Assembly: GCF_021513275.1 (NCBI RefSeq)
Contig: NZ_CP090978.1
Span: 2,914,001-2,978,000, forward strand
DNA length: 64,000 nucleotides
Source: Paenibacillus hexagrammi
GTDB taxonomy: Bacteria > Bacillota > Bacilli > Paenibacillales > NBRC-103111
Reading direction: 5' to 3'
Positions 18,912 through 29,075 of the stretch are shown piece by piece. How positions within the stretch are numbered: position 1 is the first letter of the stretch; each line of letters starts with the position of its first letter. The translations under genes and the position numbers were made by a program. The notes beneath the pieces were generated by a model. That model was not told where the DNA came from, searched no databases, and worked only from the letters and a program-made list of their open reading frames with translations.

Positions 18912-19895
18912 ATGACTGCTCGTCCAATTCTTGTCGTAGCGGAAACTCGCGGTGGTAAGCTCCGCCAGGTGACATTCGAAGCTATTCAAGCTGCGCAGCT
19001 TGCTGCAGAGCCCGGCAGTCCGATTGCAGCCGTATGCTTAGGAGCTGCTGGAGCCAAGGCTTTTGCAGATGAGTTGGCCTCGTGCGGTGCCGATACTGTT
19101 TATGTGGTTGAGAATTCGTCCCTTGGCGTCTATCAGCCTGAGGCCTATGCAGCCTCCTTACTTGAGGTTGTCAAAAATGTGGCTCCGCAAGCCATATTCA
19201 TGGGACATACGGCTTTAGGGCGCGATCTCGCTCCACAGCTTGCGGCGAAGCTGCAAGCCGGACAGATCTCCGACGTGACGGCAATTGAACGCCGTGGGAA
19301 TGAAGTCGTCTTTACCCGTCCGCTCTACGCCGGCAAAGCCGTCGAGAAGAAAGCGTTTACCGATCCGGGCGGACCCTGGATCGTGACAGTGAGGCCGAAC
19401 AACATCGCTGCCCCTGAGCCTGACCTATCCCGTCAGGCACAGATAATCGATGTTGCCTGCCCTGCCCCCTCCCTGCGCGCCGTCGTCAGGAAGGTCGTGG
19501 CAAAGGCGTCCGGCGCCGTCGATTTGGCTGAAGCCAAAATCGTTGTCTCCGGCGGACGGGGCGTGCGCAGCGCCGAGGGCTTCCGGCCGCTCGAAGAGCT
19601 GGCCGCCGTGTTGGGCGGCGCTGTGGGCGCTTCCCGCGGAGCGTGCGACGCGGGCTACTGCGATTACGCGATGCAAATCGGCCAGACCGGCAAGGTCGTG
19701 ACGCCGGAAATCTACATCGCGTGCGGGATCAGCGGCGCCATCCAGCATCTGGCGGGGATGAGCGGATCGCGGGTCATCATCGCGATCAATAAGGACCCGG
19801 AGGCGCCGATCTTTAAAGTCGCCGACTACGGGATCGTCGGCGACCTGTTTGAAGTTTTGCCCCTTCTTACAGAGGAATTCCGCCGAATGCTGTAA
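18912..19895 (+). CDS. etfA: Electron transfer flavoprotein alpha subunit
   Basis: The 327-residue protein has the FAD-binding C-terminal domain with [39 protein letters not shown] and [20 protein letters not shown], all hallmark EtfA segments. AAAGGAGGCCGATCCC precedes the ATG. It pairs with EtfB to accept electrons from FadE and probably passes them to FadF. From about 19440 to 19830 the base composition turns clearly GC-rich compared with the first half, similar to the shift inside fadA. Confidence 0.95.
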   Translation: MTARPILVVAETRGGKLRQVTFEAIQAAQLAAEPGSPIAAVCLGAAGAKAFADELASCGADTVYVVENSSLGVYQPEAYAASLLEVVKNVAPQAIFMGHTALGRDLAPQLAAKLQAGQISDVTAIERRGNEVVFTRPLYAGKAVEKKAFTDPGGPWIVTVRPNNIAAPEPDLSRQAQIIDVACPAPSLRAVVRKVVAKASGAVDLAEAKIVVSGGRGVRSAEGFRPLEELAAVLGGAVGASRGACDAGYCDYAMQIGQTGKVVTPEIYIACGISGAIQHLAGMSGSRVIIAINKDPEAPIFKVADYGIVGDLFEVLPLLTEEFRRML

Positions 19896-19985
19896 GGGCC
19901 TGCTAGCAGGGACTACAAGGAAGTCTAGGGTGGAAATGTAAGAAATGCGAGATGTACTGCATGGATGCCCATGAAGATGATCGAA

Positions 19986-20131
19986 TTTCACGGTTGTACA
20001 CGGATGATGTATGCGTAGCGATTCGATCTTCACGGTTGTACACGGATGCATGAGGATGTATACGGATTCAAATTTTCACGATTGTTCACGAATGCTATGG
20101 TTGTAAATGAACATTCACGGAAGATCACGGG
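19986..20131. repeat. Four spaced copies of a TTCACGGTTGTACACGGATG-like repeat
   Basis: Copies start near 19986, 20028, 20074 and 20113. The first two are almost identical over about 21 bases; the third has ATTGTTCACGAATG and the fourth is more diverged. Spacing is 38-46 bases. They fill the spacer after etfA (19896-20306), which contains no gene. No CRISPR logic is seen: units are too diverged and there are no equal-length spacers. Confidence 0.75.
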
Positions 20132-20143
20132 AGTTCTTATCAT

Positions 20144-20182
20144 AAAAAAGGCTGTAGCAAGCGCCGCTACAGCCTTTTTTTA
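20144..20182. terminator. Strong bidirectional terminator
   Basis: AAGGCTGTAGC and GCTACAGCCTT arms are flanked by A6 and T7. It can end fadR-etfB-etfA and the convergent lipase gene. Confidence 0.9.
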
Positions 20183-20306
20183 GTTACATTTTGAACTAAC
20201 CAAGTAATCTCCTTTAGCCGTCCATGTCAGTCCTATATAGTTTTACTTGATTTTGAACTATCTTACAAGCTTCACATTATGCCATCTTAACTGGTCATAG
20301 TCTGAA

Positions 20307-21251
20307 TTATCCCCTCTGGCTGTCGAGCCATTCCAGCAAATCCTGCATCACTTCATCACGGTTGATTTCATTCAGCATCTCATGACGGCCTTCCGGGTAT
20401 AACTTGCAGCTGACATGTTTCACACCTAGGTTCTGGTACATCGTGTACAGACGTTGTATGCCTTTACCATACGCCCCGACAGGATCCCCGTCACCGGCAA
20501 AGATATAGATAGGCAAGTCTTTTCGAATATTCCGAAGAAGTGCCGGAGAATGAGTCTCTCTCAAGCCTCTAAAAAAATCCCGATAAAAGCCTGACGAGCA
20601 TATCGCACCACAATACGGGTCGGCCTCATATGCTGCAACCTCAGCGGCATCTCTGCTCAGCCAGTCCGAAGAAGTCCGGGCATTCGAAACTCCCTTGTTA
20701 TAGGCTCCAAACGTAAGCCCATGCAAAAGCTTGCTTCGGTGATTTTCGCCCTTGATTCGAGCTTCTAGGGCTGCAATGACTATGCCACCTAGAAGAGCCG
20801 GCCCTTGACTCCCATTACTTCCGGACAGCACAACGCCCTGTACATTCCGAGGATGCTCCGCGAGATAAGTGCCCAGCATATACTGAACAAGAAAGGAGCC
20901 CATACTGTGACCCATCAGGTATAAGGGAAGCTTATGATCATGCTGCTCTCTTATATAATGGGCAATCTCACCGAGATGCCGCGCCATATGATGAAAACTA
21001 TCTTTTACAAAAATACCTATCTGCTCCGGCGAGCCTGCTGTAAGGCCGTGACCAATATGATCGTTGGCGTACACCGCATATCCATGAGAGGTTAAAAATG
21101 CTGCCAATCGTTCGTACCGCAAGGCTGACTCCGACATCCCATGAGCGATCTGAAGGATCCCTTTCCACTCTGCCCCTTCATCTGGCAGCCAGGCATATAA
21201 GTAAACATCTGTGTTCTTTGAATCCTTCCAATAACCATGTCGTCGTTCCAT
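20307..21251 (-). CDS. Alpha/beta hydrolase, lysophospholipase / monoacylglycerol lipase type
   Basis: The 314-residue protein has the serine hydrolase triad: nucleophile in LYLMGHSMGSFLVQ, aspartate in YIFAGDGDPVGAYG and histidine near LYPEGRHEMLNE. The oxyanion segment is LQIAHGMSES. This fits the PldB/YtpA group of Bacilli that acts on lysophospholipids or monoglycerides. It could supply fatty acids to the neighbouring beta-oxidation genes, but this is only inference. No signal peptide is visible. AAAGGGG lies upstream of the ATG. Confidence 0.85.
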   Translation of the reverse strand: MERRHGYWKDSKNTDVYLYAWLPDEGAEWKGILQIAHGMSESALRYERLAAFLTSHGYAVYANDHIGHGLTAGSPEQIGIFVKDSFHHMARHLGEIAHYIREQHDHKLPLYLMGHSMGSFLVQYMLGTYLAEHPRNVQGVVLSGSNGSQGPALLGGIVIAALEARIKGENHRSKLLHGLTFGAYNKGVSNARTSSDWLSRDAAEVAAYEADPYCGAICSSGFYRDFFRGLRETHSPALLRNIRKDLPIYIFAGDGDPVGAYGKGIQRLYTMYQNLGVKHVSCKLYPEGRHEMLNEINRDEVMQDLLEWLDSQRG

Positions 21252-21364
21252 CTTAGCGCCCCTTTGACAATAATAAAACGCTTACTTTAGTATATCTGTT
21301 CCGCTATAGAATAACAGCCCCTTTTCCGAAGAAAAGAGGCGAAGTTAAAAGGCGTATCCTAAGA

Positions 21365-22195
21365 TTAAATGGTCCAGTCGTTCCAATCTTTTTTCCTATT
21401 CTGCTGCAGCCCAAGCCAGCCAATCGTCTTGTCAATGACATCCTGGGAAAAAGCTGAACCTGAGAAAGTGTGATCGGCTTGATAGATAAGTTCAACATCG
21501 CACTGCCCTTCTTTGCGCAGCCAGAACATCTTCTGATATAACGGGGCATAATCTACGGGTATGATATCATCTGATGTACCGTGAATCACCAGCACATCGC
21601 CGTTAAATCTACGCAGCTGCTCGAATGGCTGATGCTGTGCCAAGGAATCGAAGAATCGACTTGTTAGCAAGTAACCGTGATGATCGATAGCTCCTCCACG
21701 AGGAAGTTTCTCATACTCATTTTTACCAACAATGCGCACGATATCACTGTGAGGATGCGCTACAGCCGACCACAACACTAATGTTTTCACGCGGTGGTCC
21801 TTAGCTGCCGTAAGAAGGGCAGTTGCCCCTCCTAAGCTATGGCCGACGAGAATGACCCGGCTCAAGTCGACGCATTCGATGGTTAAGGCATAGTCAATCA
21901 CGCTGCGTGTCTGTTCGATCAGAACATCCAGCCCCCCTGCACCGTAATCACCAGTGCTTTCTCCGCAGCCCCCATAATCAAATCTGAGCACCAAATACCC
22001 CATCTTACTGAATTCCCGTGCAGCCTTTACAAATAACCGGTCTACGCCGATTCTGCTGCCAATAAAACCATGACAAATGATGATTAAGGGCCATCGGTCG
22101 CATTGACCGGATGAGGATAGCTTGGAGTGTGCAGGATAATGCAGGGTAGCTGCCAGTTCGGCGTGTTCACTTTGAATGGTAATGGTGTGCTCCAT
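21365..22195 (-). CDS. Alpha/beta hydrolase, esterase-like
   Basis: A 276-residue cytosolic hydrolase. The nucleophile elbow is VILVGHSLGGATALL, the oxyanion strand is IIICHGFIGSRIG, the aspartate lies in VIHGTSDDIIPVD and the histidine in YQADHTFSG. The pattern resembles the group that includes small feruloyl-type esterases of Firmicutes, but the substrate cannot be assigned. AAAGGAAGTCATCCCT precedes the ATG. Same strand as the lysophospholipase-like gene but 113 bases upstream of it. Confidence 0.8.
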   Translation of the reverse strand: MEHTITIQSEHAELAATLHYPAHSKLSSSGQCDRWPLIIICHGFIGSRIGVDRLFVKAAREFSKMGYLVLRFDYGGCGESTGDYGAGGLDVLIEQTRSVIDYALTIECVDLSRVILVGHSLGGATALLTAAKDHRVKTLVLWSAVAHPHSDIVRIVGKNEYEKLPRGGAIDHHGYLLTSRFFDSLAQHQPFEQLRRFNGDVLVIHGTSDDIIPVDYAPLYQKMFWLRKEGQCDVELIYQADHTFSGSAFSQDVIDKTIGWLGLQQNRKKDWNDWTI

Positions 22196-22584
22196 AGGGA
22201 TGACTTCCTTTCATCTGCCAATAAGTTAATGTGTATAATTCCGATTGTTTTACTATGTTTTAATGCTAGCACCAACTGCTGATCGTGTCAATGAAGATTT
22301 TCTTCATTATCCGAATTTCACTCTGCTTATACATATATTCTCTCCAAAAATGTTCAAAATCCACACAGGGCGTGGTGTCGTCGTAGGATGATCGTCAACC
22401 ATGATCGGCAATTCCTCTCGGGCTTCGATCTCATTGATAGCCCACAAAATTTTACATCTAACCGCTGTACTAGAATCGGACGCGACATTCGGCATGCAGC
22501 CAACAAATGCAAAAAAGGCTGGAAGCGAGCAATCCTGCTCTTCTTCCAACCACTCTTTCGCTGCTACAGCTTATGCTTCCAAAC
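22196..22584. other. Spacer without a supported gene
   Basis: The right end holds the terminator listed at 22511-22552. The left ~80 bases are AT-rich and likely carry the promoter of the esterase gene on the minus strand. Frames of about 80-106 codons here lack ribosome sites and do not resemble protein. Confidence 0.6.
22511..22552 (-). terminator. Intrinsic terminator after the AIM24-like gene
   Basis: On the minus strand GGTTGGAAG...GAGCAGG pairs with TGCTCGCTTCCAGCC and is followed by T6. It lies 33 bases after the stop codon. Confidence 0.75.
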
Positions 22585-23379
22585 CTACCTGCCGTCTCCA
22601 TCCAGCAAATTTCCAAGCCCGCCAAGGATGCTGCCTTCTTCTTTGCGTCCTCCGGGACCTGCCGCTGCTGCAATCCGGTCGGCCAAACGGCTGAACGGCA
22701 GGGATTGAATCCATACGCGTCCCGGTCCTCTGAGCGTAGCGAAGAATAATCCTTCGCCGCCGAAGAGCGCCGTCTTCACACCCTTCACAAACTCAATGTC
22801 GTAGTCAACGTCCTGCGTCATCGCGACCAGGCATCCGGTATCGACGCGAATCATTTCGCCGGGGCGGAGCACTCTTTCACAGATCGAGCCACCGGCATGA
22901 ACAAACGCCAAACCGTCACCCTCGATTTTCTGCATAATGAAGCCCTCACCGCCAAAGAAGCCGGCTCCCAGCTTGCGCTGAAATTCGATTCCGACAGAAA
23001 CGCCTTTCGCTGCGCAAAGAAATGAATCCTTTTGGCAAATGATTTTCCCGCTTAGCTCTTGCAGATCCATGGCCATAATCTTACCTGGATAAGGAGCCGC
23101 GAAGGTAACCTGTTCTTTGCCTTGATGGCTTCGGTTCGTAAACACGGTCATAAACAAGCTTTCGCCTGTCAATAATCGCTTGCCAGCTCCAAGCAGTTTG
23201 CCCATAAAGCCTTTGTTCTCACCGCTGCCGTCCCCAAAGATCGTTTCCATTTGAATATGTTGATCCATCATCATCATGCTGCCCGCCTCGGCAACGACGC
23301 TTTCACCCGGGTCCAGTTCAATCTCAACATACTGCATTTCATTGCCTAGAATACGATAATCAATCTCGTGCGCGTTCAT
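22585..23379 (-). CDS. AIM24 / TIGR00266 family protein
   Basis: The 264-residue protein belongs to the AIM24 family (formerly DUF124), found widely in bacteria and also in mitochondria. Visible family segments are [20 protein letters not shown] near the start, [20 protein letters not shown] in the middle and [18 protein letters not shown] near the end. It forms a beta-sandwich; the biochemical role in bacteria is not known. TAGGAGGAATCTGGATTT precedes the ATG. It is transcribed alone, with its own terminator. Confidence 0.85.
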   Translation of the reverse strand: MNAHEIDYRILGNEMQYVEIELDPGESVVAEAGSMMMMDQHIQMETIFGDGSGENKGFMGKLLGAGKRLLTGESLFMTVFTNRSHQGKEQVTFAAPYPGKIMAMDLQELSGKIICQKDSFLCAAKGVSVGIEFQRKLGAGFFGGEGFIMQKIEGDGLAFVHAGGSICERVLRPGEMIRVDTGCLVAMTQDVDYDIEFVKGVKTALFGGEGLFFATLRGPGRVWIQSLPFSRLADRIAAAAGPGGRKEEGSILGGLGNLLDGDGR

Positions 23380-23484
23380 AAATCCAGATTCCTCCTAGAA
23401 TGTTCCCGAATTTATTATCCTATACGCTCTAATGCTGGGACGGTTTCAAACAGATGACTCCGAAAATAAATCAATTTGCTATCG

Positions 23485-23964
23485 CTAAAAAGGATTTCTC
23501 TGCGCCTTCCGCTGCTTGCGCGCCTCGAACCTTGCCTCCGCTGTTTCAAACAGCTTCTTCTCTTCCTCTGTCTCGGGGATCACCGCAGGTACAGGACACG
23601 GTTGACCCTGACTATCAAGCGCCACGAACGTCAAATACGAGGTTGCCGTTGGCTTCTTCTCACCTGTCAACAAATTCTCGGACTCCACCTTTACATATAC
23701 CTCCATGGAGCTGCGATGGGTCCAAGTGACGAATGCCTCCAGCTGGATCGCCTCGCCTAGCTTGACCGGCGCCAAGAAATCCAGACTGTCGCTGGATGCC
23801 GTTACGACCGCCCGCCTTGCATGACGCATACTTGCGATGGTTGCAACTTTATCAATATAGTGCATGACACGTCCGCCAAACACCGTGTTGTGGTAATTAA
23901 TATCAGCGGGAAAAATAATTTCCGTTAAAACTGTCCGGGACAGTCTGGCCGGTTTCGCTTCCAA
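23485..23964 (-). CDS. Acyl-CoA thioesterase, hotdog fold (YkhA-like)
   Basis: A single-hotdog protein of 159 residues. The family signature NYHNTVFGGRVMHYIDKVA and the later SSDSLDFLAPVKLGEAI are clear; FVTWTHRSSMEVYVKV follows. It hydrolyses medium- to long-chain acyl-CoA by family. It probably starts with TTG after AGGAGGAATGGGTA; no in-frame ATG is available at the right place. A second close paralogue is at 51509-52021. It ends 105 bases upstream of the AIM24-like gene. Confidence 0.87.
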   Translation of the reverse strand: MEAKPARLSRTVLTEIIFPADINYHNTVFGGRVMHYIDKVATIASMRHARRAVVTASSDSLDFLAPVKLGEAIQLEAFVTWTHRSSMEVYVKVESENLLTGEKKPTATSYLTFVALDSQGQPCPVPAVIPETEEEKKLFETAEARFEARKQRKAQRNPF

Positions 23965-24007
23965 TACCCATTCCTCCTGATGTGAACATACCTGGCTGTA
24001 AAGTGGC

Positions 24008-25186
24008 TTATTCGTAGTTAAGCTTTAAAGCGGCTGCCGCCTGCTTCGCCCGGCTTCTTGCTTCTTCCGTAGTATCAGCGCTGCTAAGCGCAACGGCCAT
24101 TCGACGGCCTACCTTCGTTTCCGGCTTCCCGAACACACGAACTTGTGTATGAGGTACAGACAAAGCTTCTTCCAAACCGCTGATGCTATAGTCGGCTGCC
24201 TCGCGATCCGCTTTTAGTGTATAGCTGGCTCCCGGTGTCAACAAACGAATGCATGTGATTGGCAGACCCAGAATCGCTCTGGCATGCAGCGCGAATTCGG
24301 ACAAGTCCTGTGTAGCCATCGTCACCATTCCGGTATCGTGAGGTCGCGGAGACACTTCGCTGAAATAGACACCTTCTTGGGACAAAAACAGTTCAACGCC
24401 ATAAATCCCGTAGCCGCCCAGTGCGTCCGTGATGGTCTTCGCCATGTGTTTTGCTTCTTCAATGTGATATTCGCTCATAGCATGAGGCTGCCAGGATTCG
24501 ATGTAGTCTCCGTCCTTTTGAATATGCCCGATCGGCTCGCAATAGGTGGTTCCTGACACGGACCGTACCGTTAGCAGTGTAATTTCTGAGTCAAAATGAA
24601 TGAATTCTTCGACAATCACTCGACCTGCCTTCGCTCTTCCGCCTTCCATGGCGTAGTTCCAAGAATGCTCCGCATCCTCCGGTGTACGACAAACACTCTG
24701 ACCTTTTCCTGAAGAGCTCATGATCGGCTTAATCACACATGGAGTACCAATCTGGGCAACGGCAGCTTTCAGTTCGTCCAACGTATCGGCAAAAGCGTAC
24801 TTCGCGGTGCGAAGCTGAAGCGTCTCCGCTGCCAATCGGCGAATCCCTTCCCGGTCCATCGTAAGGCGCGAAGCTGTCGCCGTCGGGATCACCCGAAAGC
24901 CTTCCTGCTCCAGCTCCACCAAGACGGGAGTTGCGATCGCTTCAATTTCTGGAACAATCAGATCAGGCCGTTCTTGTAAAATCACTTGCTTCAGCTGCTC
25001 GCCGTCCAGCATATTAATGACATGGCTGCGGTGCGCGACCTGCATGGCAGGCGCATTCGCATAGCGGTCAACCGCAATCGTTTCGATACCCAGCCGCTGC
25101 GCTTCGATGATGACTTCCTTGCCAAGCTCGCCGGAACCAAGCAGCATCATTTTTTTCGCTTTGGCTGATAAAGGTGCTCCGTACAT
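24008..25186 (-). CDS. purT: Formate-dependent phosphoribosylglycinamide formyltransferase 2
   Basis: PurT makes formyl-GAR from GAR, formate and ATP in purine synthesis, the folate-independent route. The 392-residue protein has a PreATP-grasp start ([21 protein letters not shown]) and an ATP-grasp core ([34 protein letters not shown]). Metal-site motifs [20 protein letters not shown] and [15 protein letters not shown] follow. GGAGG lies ten bases before the ATG. It is not close to other pur genes and probably forms its own unit. Confidence 0.95.
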   Translation of the reverse strand: MYGAPLSAKAKKMMLLGSGELGKEVIIEAQRLGIETIAVDRYANAPAMQVAHRSHVINMLDGEQLKQVILQERPDLIVPEIEAIATPVLVELEQEGFRVIPTATASRLTMDREGIRRLAAETLQLRTAKYAFADTLDELKAAVAQIGTPCVIKPIMSSSGKGQSVCRTPEDAEHSWNYAMEGGRAKAGRVIVEEFIHFDSEITLLTVRSVSGTTYCEPIGHIQKDGDYIESWQPHAMSEYHIEEAKHMAKTITDALGGYGIYGVELFLSQEGVYFSEVSPRPHDTGMVTMATQDLSEFALHARAILGLPITCIRLLTPGASYTLKADREAADYSISGLEEALSVPHTQVRVFGKPETKVGRRMAVALSSADTTEEARSRAKQAAAALKLNYE

Positions 25187-25265
25187 GAATCATTTTCCTC
25201 CCTGATCGTAAGCAAATTCTCTCAATCTCTATTTTCTACCTGGTCTATTGTAAAGGATTTATTTA

Positions 25266-27214
25266 CTAAAAGATAGATTTCAGCAGCAGCTTGCGCAGAA
25301 TCGGTGTCAGGTGTTCGGGAAGCTCACTGACGTCTGGAACCACTACACTGCTGCGACCATAAATGTTGCGCATAGTCAACTGCTGGGTCTCATGGACCTG
25401 GCCAGCGGCTAAAAATACGCTTATGACTTCAAGGCCAAGACGCCGGGCTTGCAGCACAGCCTCGCAGGTGTCGAGAATACCTGCGTCATTGTAGTCCGCC
25501 GCCGACGGCTCGCCGTCCGAGAAGACGAGCAGCACACGCTGCCGCTCGGCGCGCCGGAGGAGGCGCTCCGTCATGAGACGGATAGCATAGCCGTCTCGAT
25601 TGTCCTGCTGCGGCTCGAGTGCCAGCAGAGCCGTGCCGCTGCCGGACGCGCAGGAGGAGCCGAAGTCGACCGCAACCTGGAACAGGTTCGGCGCTTCCTG
25701 CTCCGTGACGCGGTCCGCGTCCTCCCAGAATCCCACGATTTCGTGGGGGATTCGCAAGGACCGGAGGGTCTCGTGGAACAGCACGAGACCCTGTTTTGTT
25801 TCGTCCATTTTGTCATACATGGACGCCGAGCAGTCGACGAGCAGCGCGAACGCCGCGTCGATCTGGGGCACCGGCGCGCGCTTCTTATAGAAGAGACGCG
25901 GCGCTTCTTCGATCACGGCTCGCGTCAAGCGCTTGTCGAGCCGTCCGAACAGCCGATCGCCGCGCGGGGCGATCCGCTTCTGCTCGAGCGTGCGCCGGAT
26001 GACGCGCTCGAGCTTCTTCGCGAGCGGCGCAGCGCGCTCGCTCAGGCGCCTGTAGGCGGCCTCCTGCTCCGCAGTGGGCCGCACAGGCGCCAGCCACGTC
26101 GCCGTCGCTCGCGCGTTGACGGCGCCTGCCTCGCTGTGCCCCGCCGCAGGGGCACGGCAATGCCTTCGCGCCGCGCTCCGCCCGCGGCGCCGGTGGTGTT
26201 CGCGCGCTGCGAGCGAGCCTGCGCGATCGCAAGCGCCTGATCCGCGGCGTCGCCCTCGCGCGGCGCGTCGCCTTGCGCGGCGGTGCGGGTGCCGCGCTCC
26301 AGCTCGAACCGCAGCAGGCCTGGGCTGCGGTCGCTGCTCTCGCGGTGCCAGGTCGGCAGCCGCTCCTGGCCGGGAAGCTGCCGCTCGCCGGGCTCGCCCG
26401 GCAGCGCATCATCATTAGCGAGCCGCTTCGCGCGCTTCAGCTCGCCTCGATAATGGGCAGGCAGCGGCTCCTGGACACCCACTCCCTGCTGCAGCCAAAA
26501 GTAAAGCGACTGGGCGTCTTTGCTAAGTCCATCGCCCAGCGCCTCCAGGATGGCTCGGCTAATGTCCGCCGCCTCCGCCGTATGCTCGGCCTCCTCCAGC
26601 TGCTCAAGCAGCGGGTATAGCGGACGGAGACGAGCTTGGAAATGCTCTATCGGCATCGTTGCTCCCACCGCTATATCAATTCGATCTGGGGATACCCAGC
26701 TAGCCCCAGTGAACCATCCATACATCAGAAGAAGTAAAGCTTCCGCCTCTTCTCCCTTTTCCGCATGGACTTTTAATTTATGATGAAAGTACGACGCATA
26801 GATGCGATGTCTCTGTTCGAAAACTTTTGCCGTCCCTGGCCGTATTCGCCTGCAAATTCGTTCTAACCGAATATCCTCGCCTAGCGCAAGCAGCTGGTTG
26901 GCCAGCCTGGGATAGCTTGAAGCTCCGCAAAAGGCCAGATAGTCAGCGACAGCTCTAGCGCCTGTAAACCACGCGCTGCCGATTCCGCGCAAATACACAT
27001 CGCTTTTCATACCCGCTGCTTTATCGCTTGGCGTGAGGTCACGCCAAAACTGGCTGACCGTCATGATTTCCTTTTCCGTGTCATAATGCGAATGATAGGC
27101 TGCTTCCACTTCTAGTGAGGGCAAGCGGGTAAACATACGGGCCAGATCCACCAATTGCATATGCAGCTTGGCGTCAATTTTGTCATCCAGCAGTGTTAAT
27201 TTTCCTACGAACAT
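25266..27214 (-). CDS. VWA-domain protein of the CobT/NorD-like type (YojO-like), frameshifted
   Basis: The protein works with MoxR-type AAA+ ATPases as a metal-chelatase-like or maturation pair. The N-terminal ~250 residues are helical, the middle is a charged Arg/Ala/Glu-rich linker, and the C-terminal von Willebrand A domain carries the MIDAS motif DCSASMYDK and later LLVFSDGEPSAAD. The VWA domain is in another frame: one G is missing in the GGGG run 26149-26152 (plus strand), and adding it links GIAVP to PAAGHSEAGAV. Repaired length is about 649 residues, close to B. subtilis YojO. The segment 25440-26480 is strongly GC-rich. It follows the ATPase gene by three bases. Confidence 0.85.
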
Positions 27215-27217
27215 GGT

Positions 27218-28102
27218 TTAAAATAACGTCTCCGCTGTATTGATAACAGCGGCGCGTTCCCTCTCATCCGTTAGCTTGTCCGCAATAGCACGTGTAACGG
27301 CTCGTACCGGCGGGATGTAAGCAGCTAGATCGCAAGCATCCAAAAGCGCTCGGATCGAACCTGCTTCATCCGGCAGCTGTCCCATTTGGATAAGGGCCAA
27401 TAAATCGGCAGATAGCTGCACAAAGGATCGCAGCATTTTCTCCTGCTTCAGCTTGGACTTCTCTATTAGCAACCGGTATAGCGCATCACCCTGCAGATAG
27501 GGTACTTCAATGCTGACAAACCGGTTTTTTAAGGCTTCATTTAACGGCACTGTTCCGATATAGCCTTCATTGAGTGCAGCAATGACCCTGAAACCTTCGG
27601 CTGCAGTCACAACTTCACCCGTGAAGGGATTTGTAATTGCTCTACGATGGTCCAGAACGCCATTAATCAGCGGAAGTGTCTCCGGCTTGGCCATATTAAT
27701 TTCATCTATGTATAGAAAATGCCCTCTGGTCATTGCCTTCATGATCGGTCCTGGAACAAATTCAATCATCGGCGCACCATTCTTGTCATGTGTTAGTGTC
27801 TTAAACCCTAATAAAGCCTCGGCATCAAGATCCGTCGAGCAGTTAACGGCATGAAGCGGCTGACCAAACAAACTGGACAAATGCTCGGCCAGCTTCGTTT
27901 TACCGGAACCCGTCGGTCCTTTCAGCAGCACATTCTTTTCTAAACATAAAGCAATTGCAGCATCCAGAAGCACGTCCTCCTGAGGCGCTTCGAACTCTGC
28001 GCTGCCGATCAGATTTTGTTCAAGAGGAGTTAACCCTTGTGCCTGGCGTTGCTTTTGAACGGATATTTGGTCCGCCATCTCCTGCGGAAGCTTGGATAAC
28101 AT
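27218..28102 (-). CDS. MoxR-family AAA+ ATPase (YojN/NorQ-like)
   Basis: A 294-residue AAA+ ATPase. Walker A is LLKGPTGSGKTKLAEH, Walker B is GHFLYIDEINMAKPE, sensor 1 is VIAALNEGYIGTVPLNEAL and an arginine finger region is KNRFVSIEV. The family (CbbQ/NirQ/NorQ/GpvN) remodels enzymes, often inserting metals, with a VWA partner; that partner lies directly downstream with three bases between, so the two are surely coupled. The target enzyme is not in this window. A ribosome site GGAAAGGAACTCG lies before the start. Confidence 0.9.
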   Translation of the reverse strand: MLSKLPQEMADQISVQKQRQAQGLTPLEQNLIGSAEFEAPQEDVLLDAAIALCLEKNVLLKGPTGSGKTKLAEHLSSLFGQPLHAVNCSTDLDAEALLGFKTLTHDKNGAPMIEFVPGPIMKAMTRGHFLYIDEINMAKPETLPLINGVLDHRRAITNPFTGEVVTAAEGFRVIAALNEGYIGTVPLNEALKNRFVSIEVPYLQGDALYRLLIEKSKLKQEKMLRSFVQLSADLLALIQMGQLPDEAGSIRALLDACDLAAYIPPVRAVTRAIADKLTDERERAAVINTAETLF

Positions 28103-28191
28103 AGGTACGAGTTCCTTTCCTGAATCAGATACCTACTATCATTAATCAGGGGCAGACTTAATGTCAAGACGGATACGGGAAGAAGCCCAGG

Positions 28192-28404
28192 CTAAGGCAG
28201 CCAAGGCTCATCGATGACGGTATGCGCGTAGTAGGATATCTCTTCGCCGCATGCAGGGCAGCTTGGTTTGGAATCAGCCTCATTCAGCATCTCGGCAATC
28301 CCATACGAGGTTTCGTAGTTCAGGGCTTGAACAATGTCCTCCTTATGGATATATTCGCAGCTCCTGGAGCTGCAATACGCTCTCACCTTGAACCGGCTGC
28401 TCAT
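28192..28404 (-). CDS. Small protein with paired CxxC motif
   Basis: I do not recognise a family with certainty. The 70-residue protein has cysteines at the start (YCSSRSCEY) and a CPACGEE pair near residue 49, which looks like a small zinc ribbon. It ends in HTVIDEPWLP. The start overlaps the stop of the upstream 65-residue gene by four bases (ATGA), which suggests coupled translation. It is cytosolic by composition. Confidence 0.65.
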   Translation of the reverse strand: MSSRFKVRAYCSSRSCEYIHKEDIVQALNYETSYGIAEMLNEADSKPSCPACGEEISYYAHTVIDEPWLP

Positions 28405-28598
28405 GATTTGTCACCAGCACTAGGAAAGTCCATGTTGAGGATCACGGTATAAGAATCTTCATTTCTTGGAATCACCTGATAAACCTCTACATAGGGCGTA
28501 CTGTACCGGTTCTCGGCCGTGTTCACCAATTCCTCGAGCACTTCGCTTAACGAGTCGTTTTCCTGCAGCTTGACCTCTGCAAAATATTGTTTGATCAT
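28401..28598 (-). CDS. Small conserved-type hypothetical protein
   Basis: A 65-residue acidic protein with a pattern EVLEELVNTAENRYSTPYVE then VYQVIPRNEDSYTVILNMDF, likely a small alpha/beta fold. The function is unknown. It has a weak GGTGAG site nine bases before the ATG and is coupled to the CxxC gene by an ATGA overlap. The two genes probably form one short operon. Confidence 0.6.
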   Translation of the reverse strand: MIKQYFAEVKLQENDSLSEVLEELVNTAENRYSTPYVEVYQVIPRNEDSYTVILNMDFPSAGDKS

Positions 28599-28620
28599 CG
28601 GATTGTCTCACCATCCTTGT

Positions 28621-28651
28621 AAAAAAGCCCCCAGCTTCCATGCTGAGGGCT
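28621..28651 (-). terminator. Intrinsic terminator after the Gln-rich gene
   Basis: On the minus strand AGCCCTCAGCA pairs with AGCTGGGGGCT and is followed by T6, 13 bases after the stop codon. Confidence 0.85.
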
Positions 28652-28663
28652 AAGCTGATATTC

Positions 28664-28993
28664 CTAGTGTCTTTGATATTGCTGTATATTCGTTTGCAGC
28701 TGCTGCTGTTGATACATGTCCATTTGCAGATGCTGTTGAACCGCTTGTTCCAACTGCGCACAAATTTGCATGCAGTGCTGCATTTGCTGAATAGCTTGGG
28801 CATGACCCCCAAGAGCATGCTGAATGATTTGAACTGCTTTGTGTTCACGCTGCGCCAGTTGTTCCAATTGAACCGCATTTTGCTGCTCTTGTTGAAGCAT
28901 TTGTTGATACGTTTGACTTGCTAGCTGCGTTTGGGAAATCAATTGGGAAATAATTTGCTGGCTTTGCGCGATTTGTTGAATTAACTGATGCAT
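28664..28993 (-). CDS. Glutamine-rich low-complexity protein
   Basis: The protein has about 109 residues, around one third glutamine, with many hydrophobic positions spaced as in a long helix (QQIAQSQQIISQLISQTQL). It is likely an extended coiled coil. I do not recognise it. AGGAGGAATTACTCTC stands before the ATG at 28993; the longer GTG start at 29074 has no ribosome site. It has its own terminator and follows the sporulation lipoprotein gene, so a spore-coat or forespore role is possible but unproven. Confidence 0.65.
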   Translation of the reverse strand: MHQLIQQIAQSQQIISQLISQTQLASQTYQQMLQQEQQNAVQLEQLAQREHKAVQIIQHALGGHAQAIQQMQHCMQICAQLEQAVQQHLQMDMYQQQQLQTNIQQYQRH

Positions 28994-29075
28994 TGAGAGT
29001 AATTCCTCCTGAAGATTCATAGTAGGCTTTGTATCGCCGACATTATTATGCCTATTCCGATCAAGTTTACTCACA

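Noticed and set aside
19425..20051. 208-codon minus-strand frame over etfA and the repeats
   Set aside because: Antisense to the real etfA, His/Asp-rich, includes translated repeat units.
14251..20131. CRISPR arrays from the intergenic repeats
   Set aside because: Units are imperfect, spacers are unequal and partly repeated, and no cas gene is present.
21314..21338. UUCG hairpin after the esterase gene as a terminator
   Set aside because: A good stem but no T tract follows on the minus strand, so function is unsupported.
22307..22549. 80-codon minus-strand frame after the AIM24-like gene
   Set aside because: Starts with TTG without a ribosome site and overlaps the terminator hairpin.
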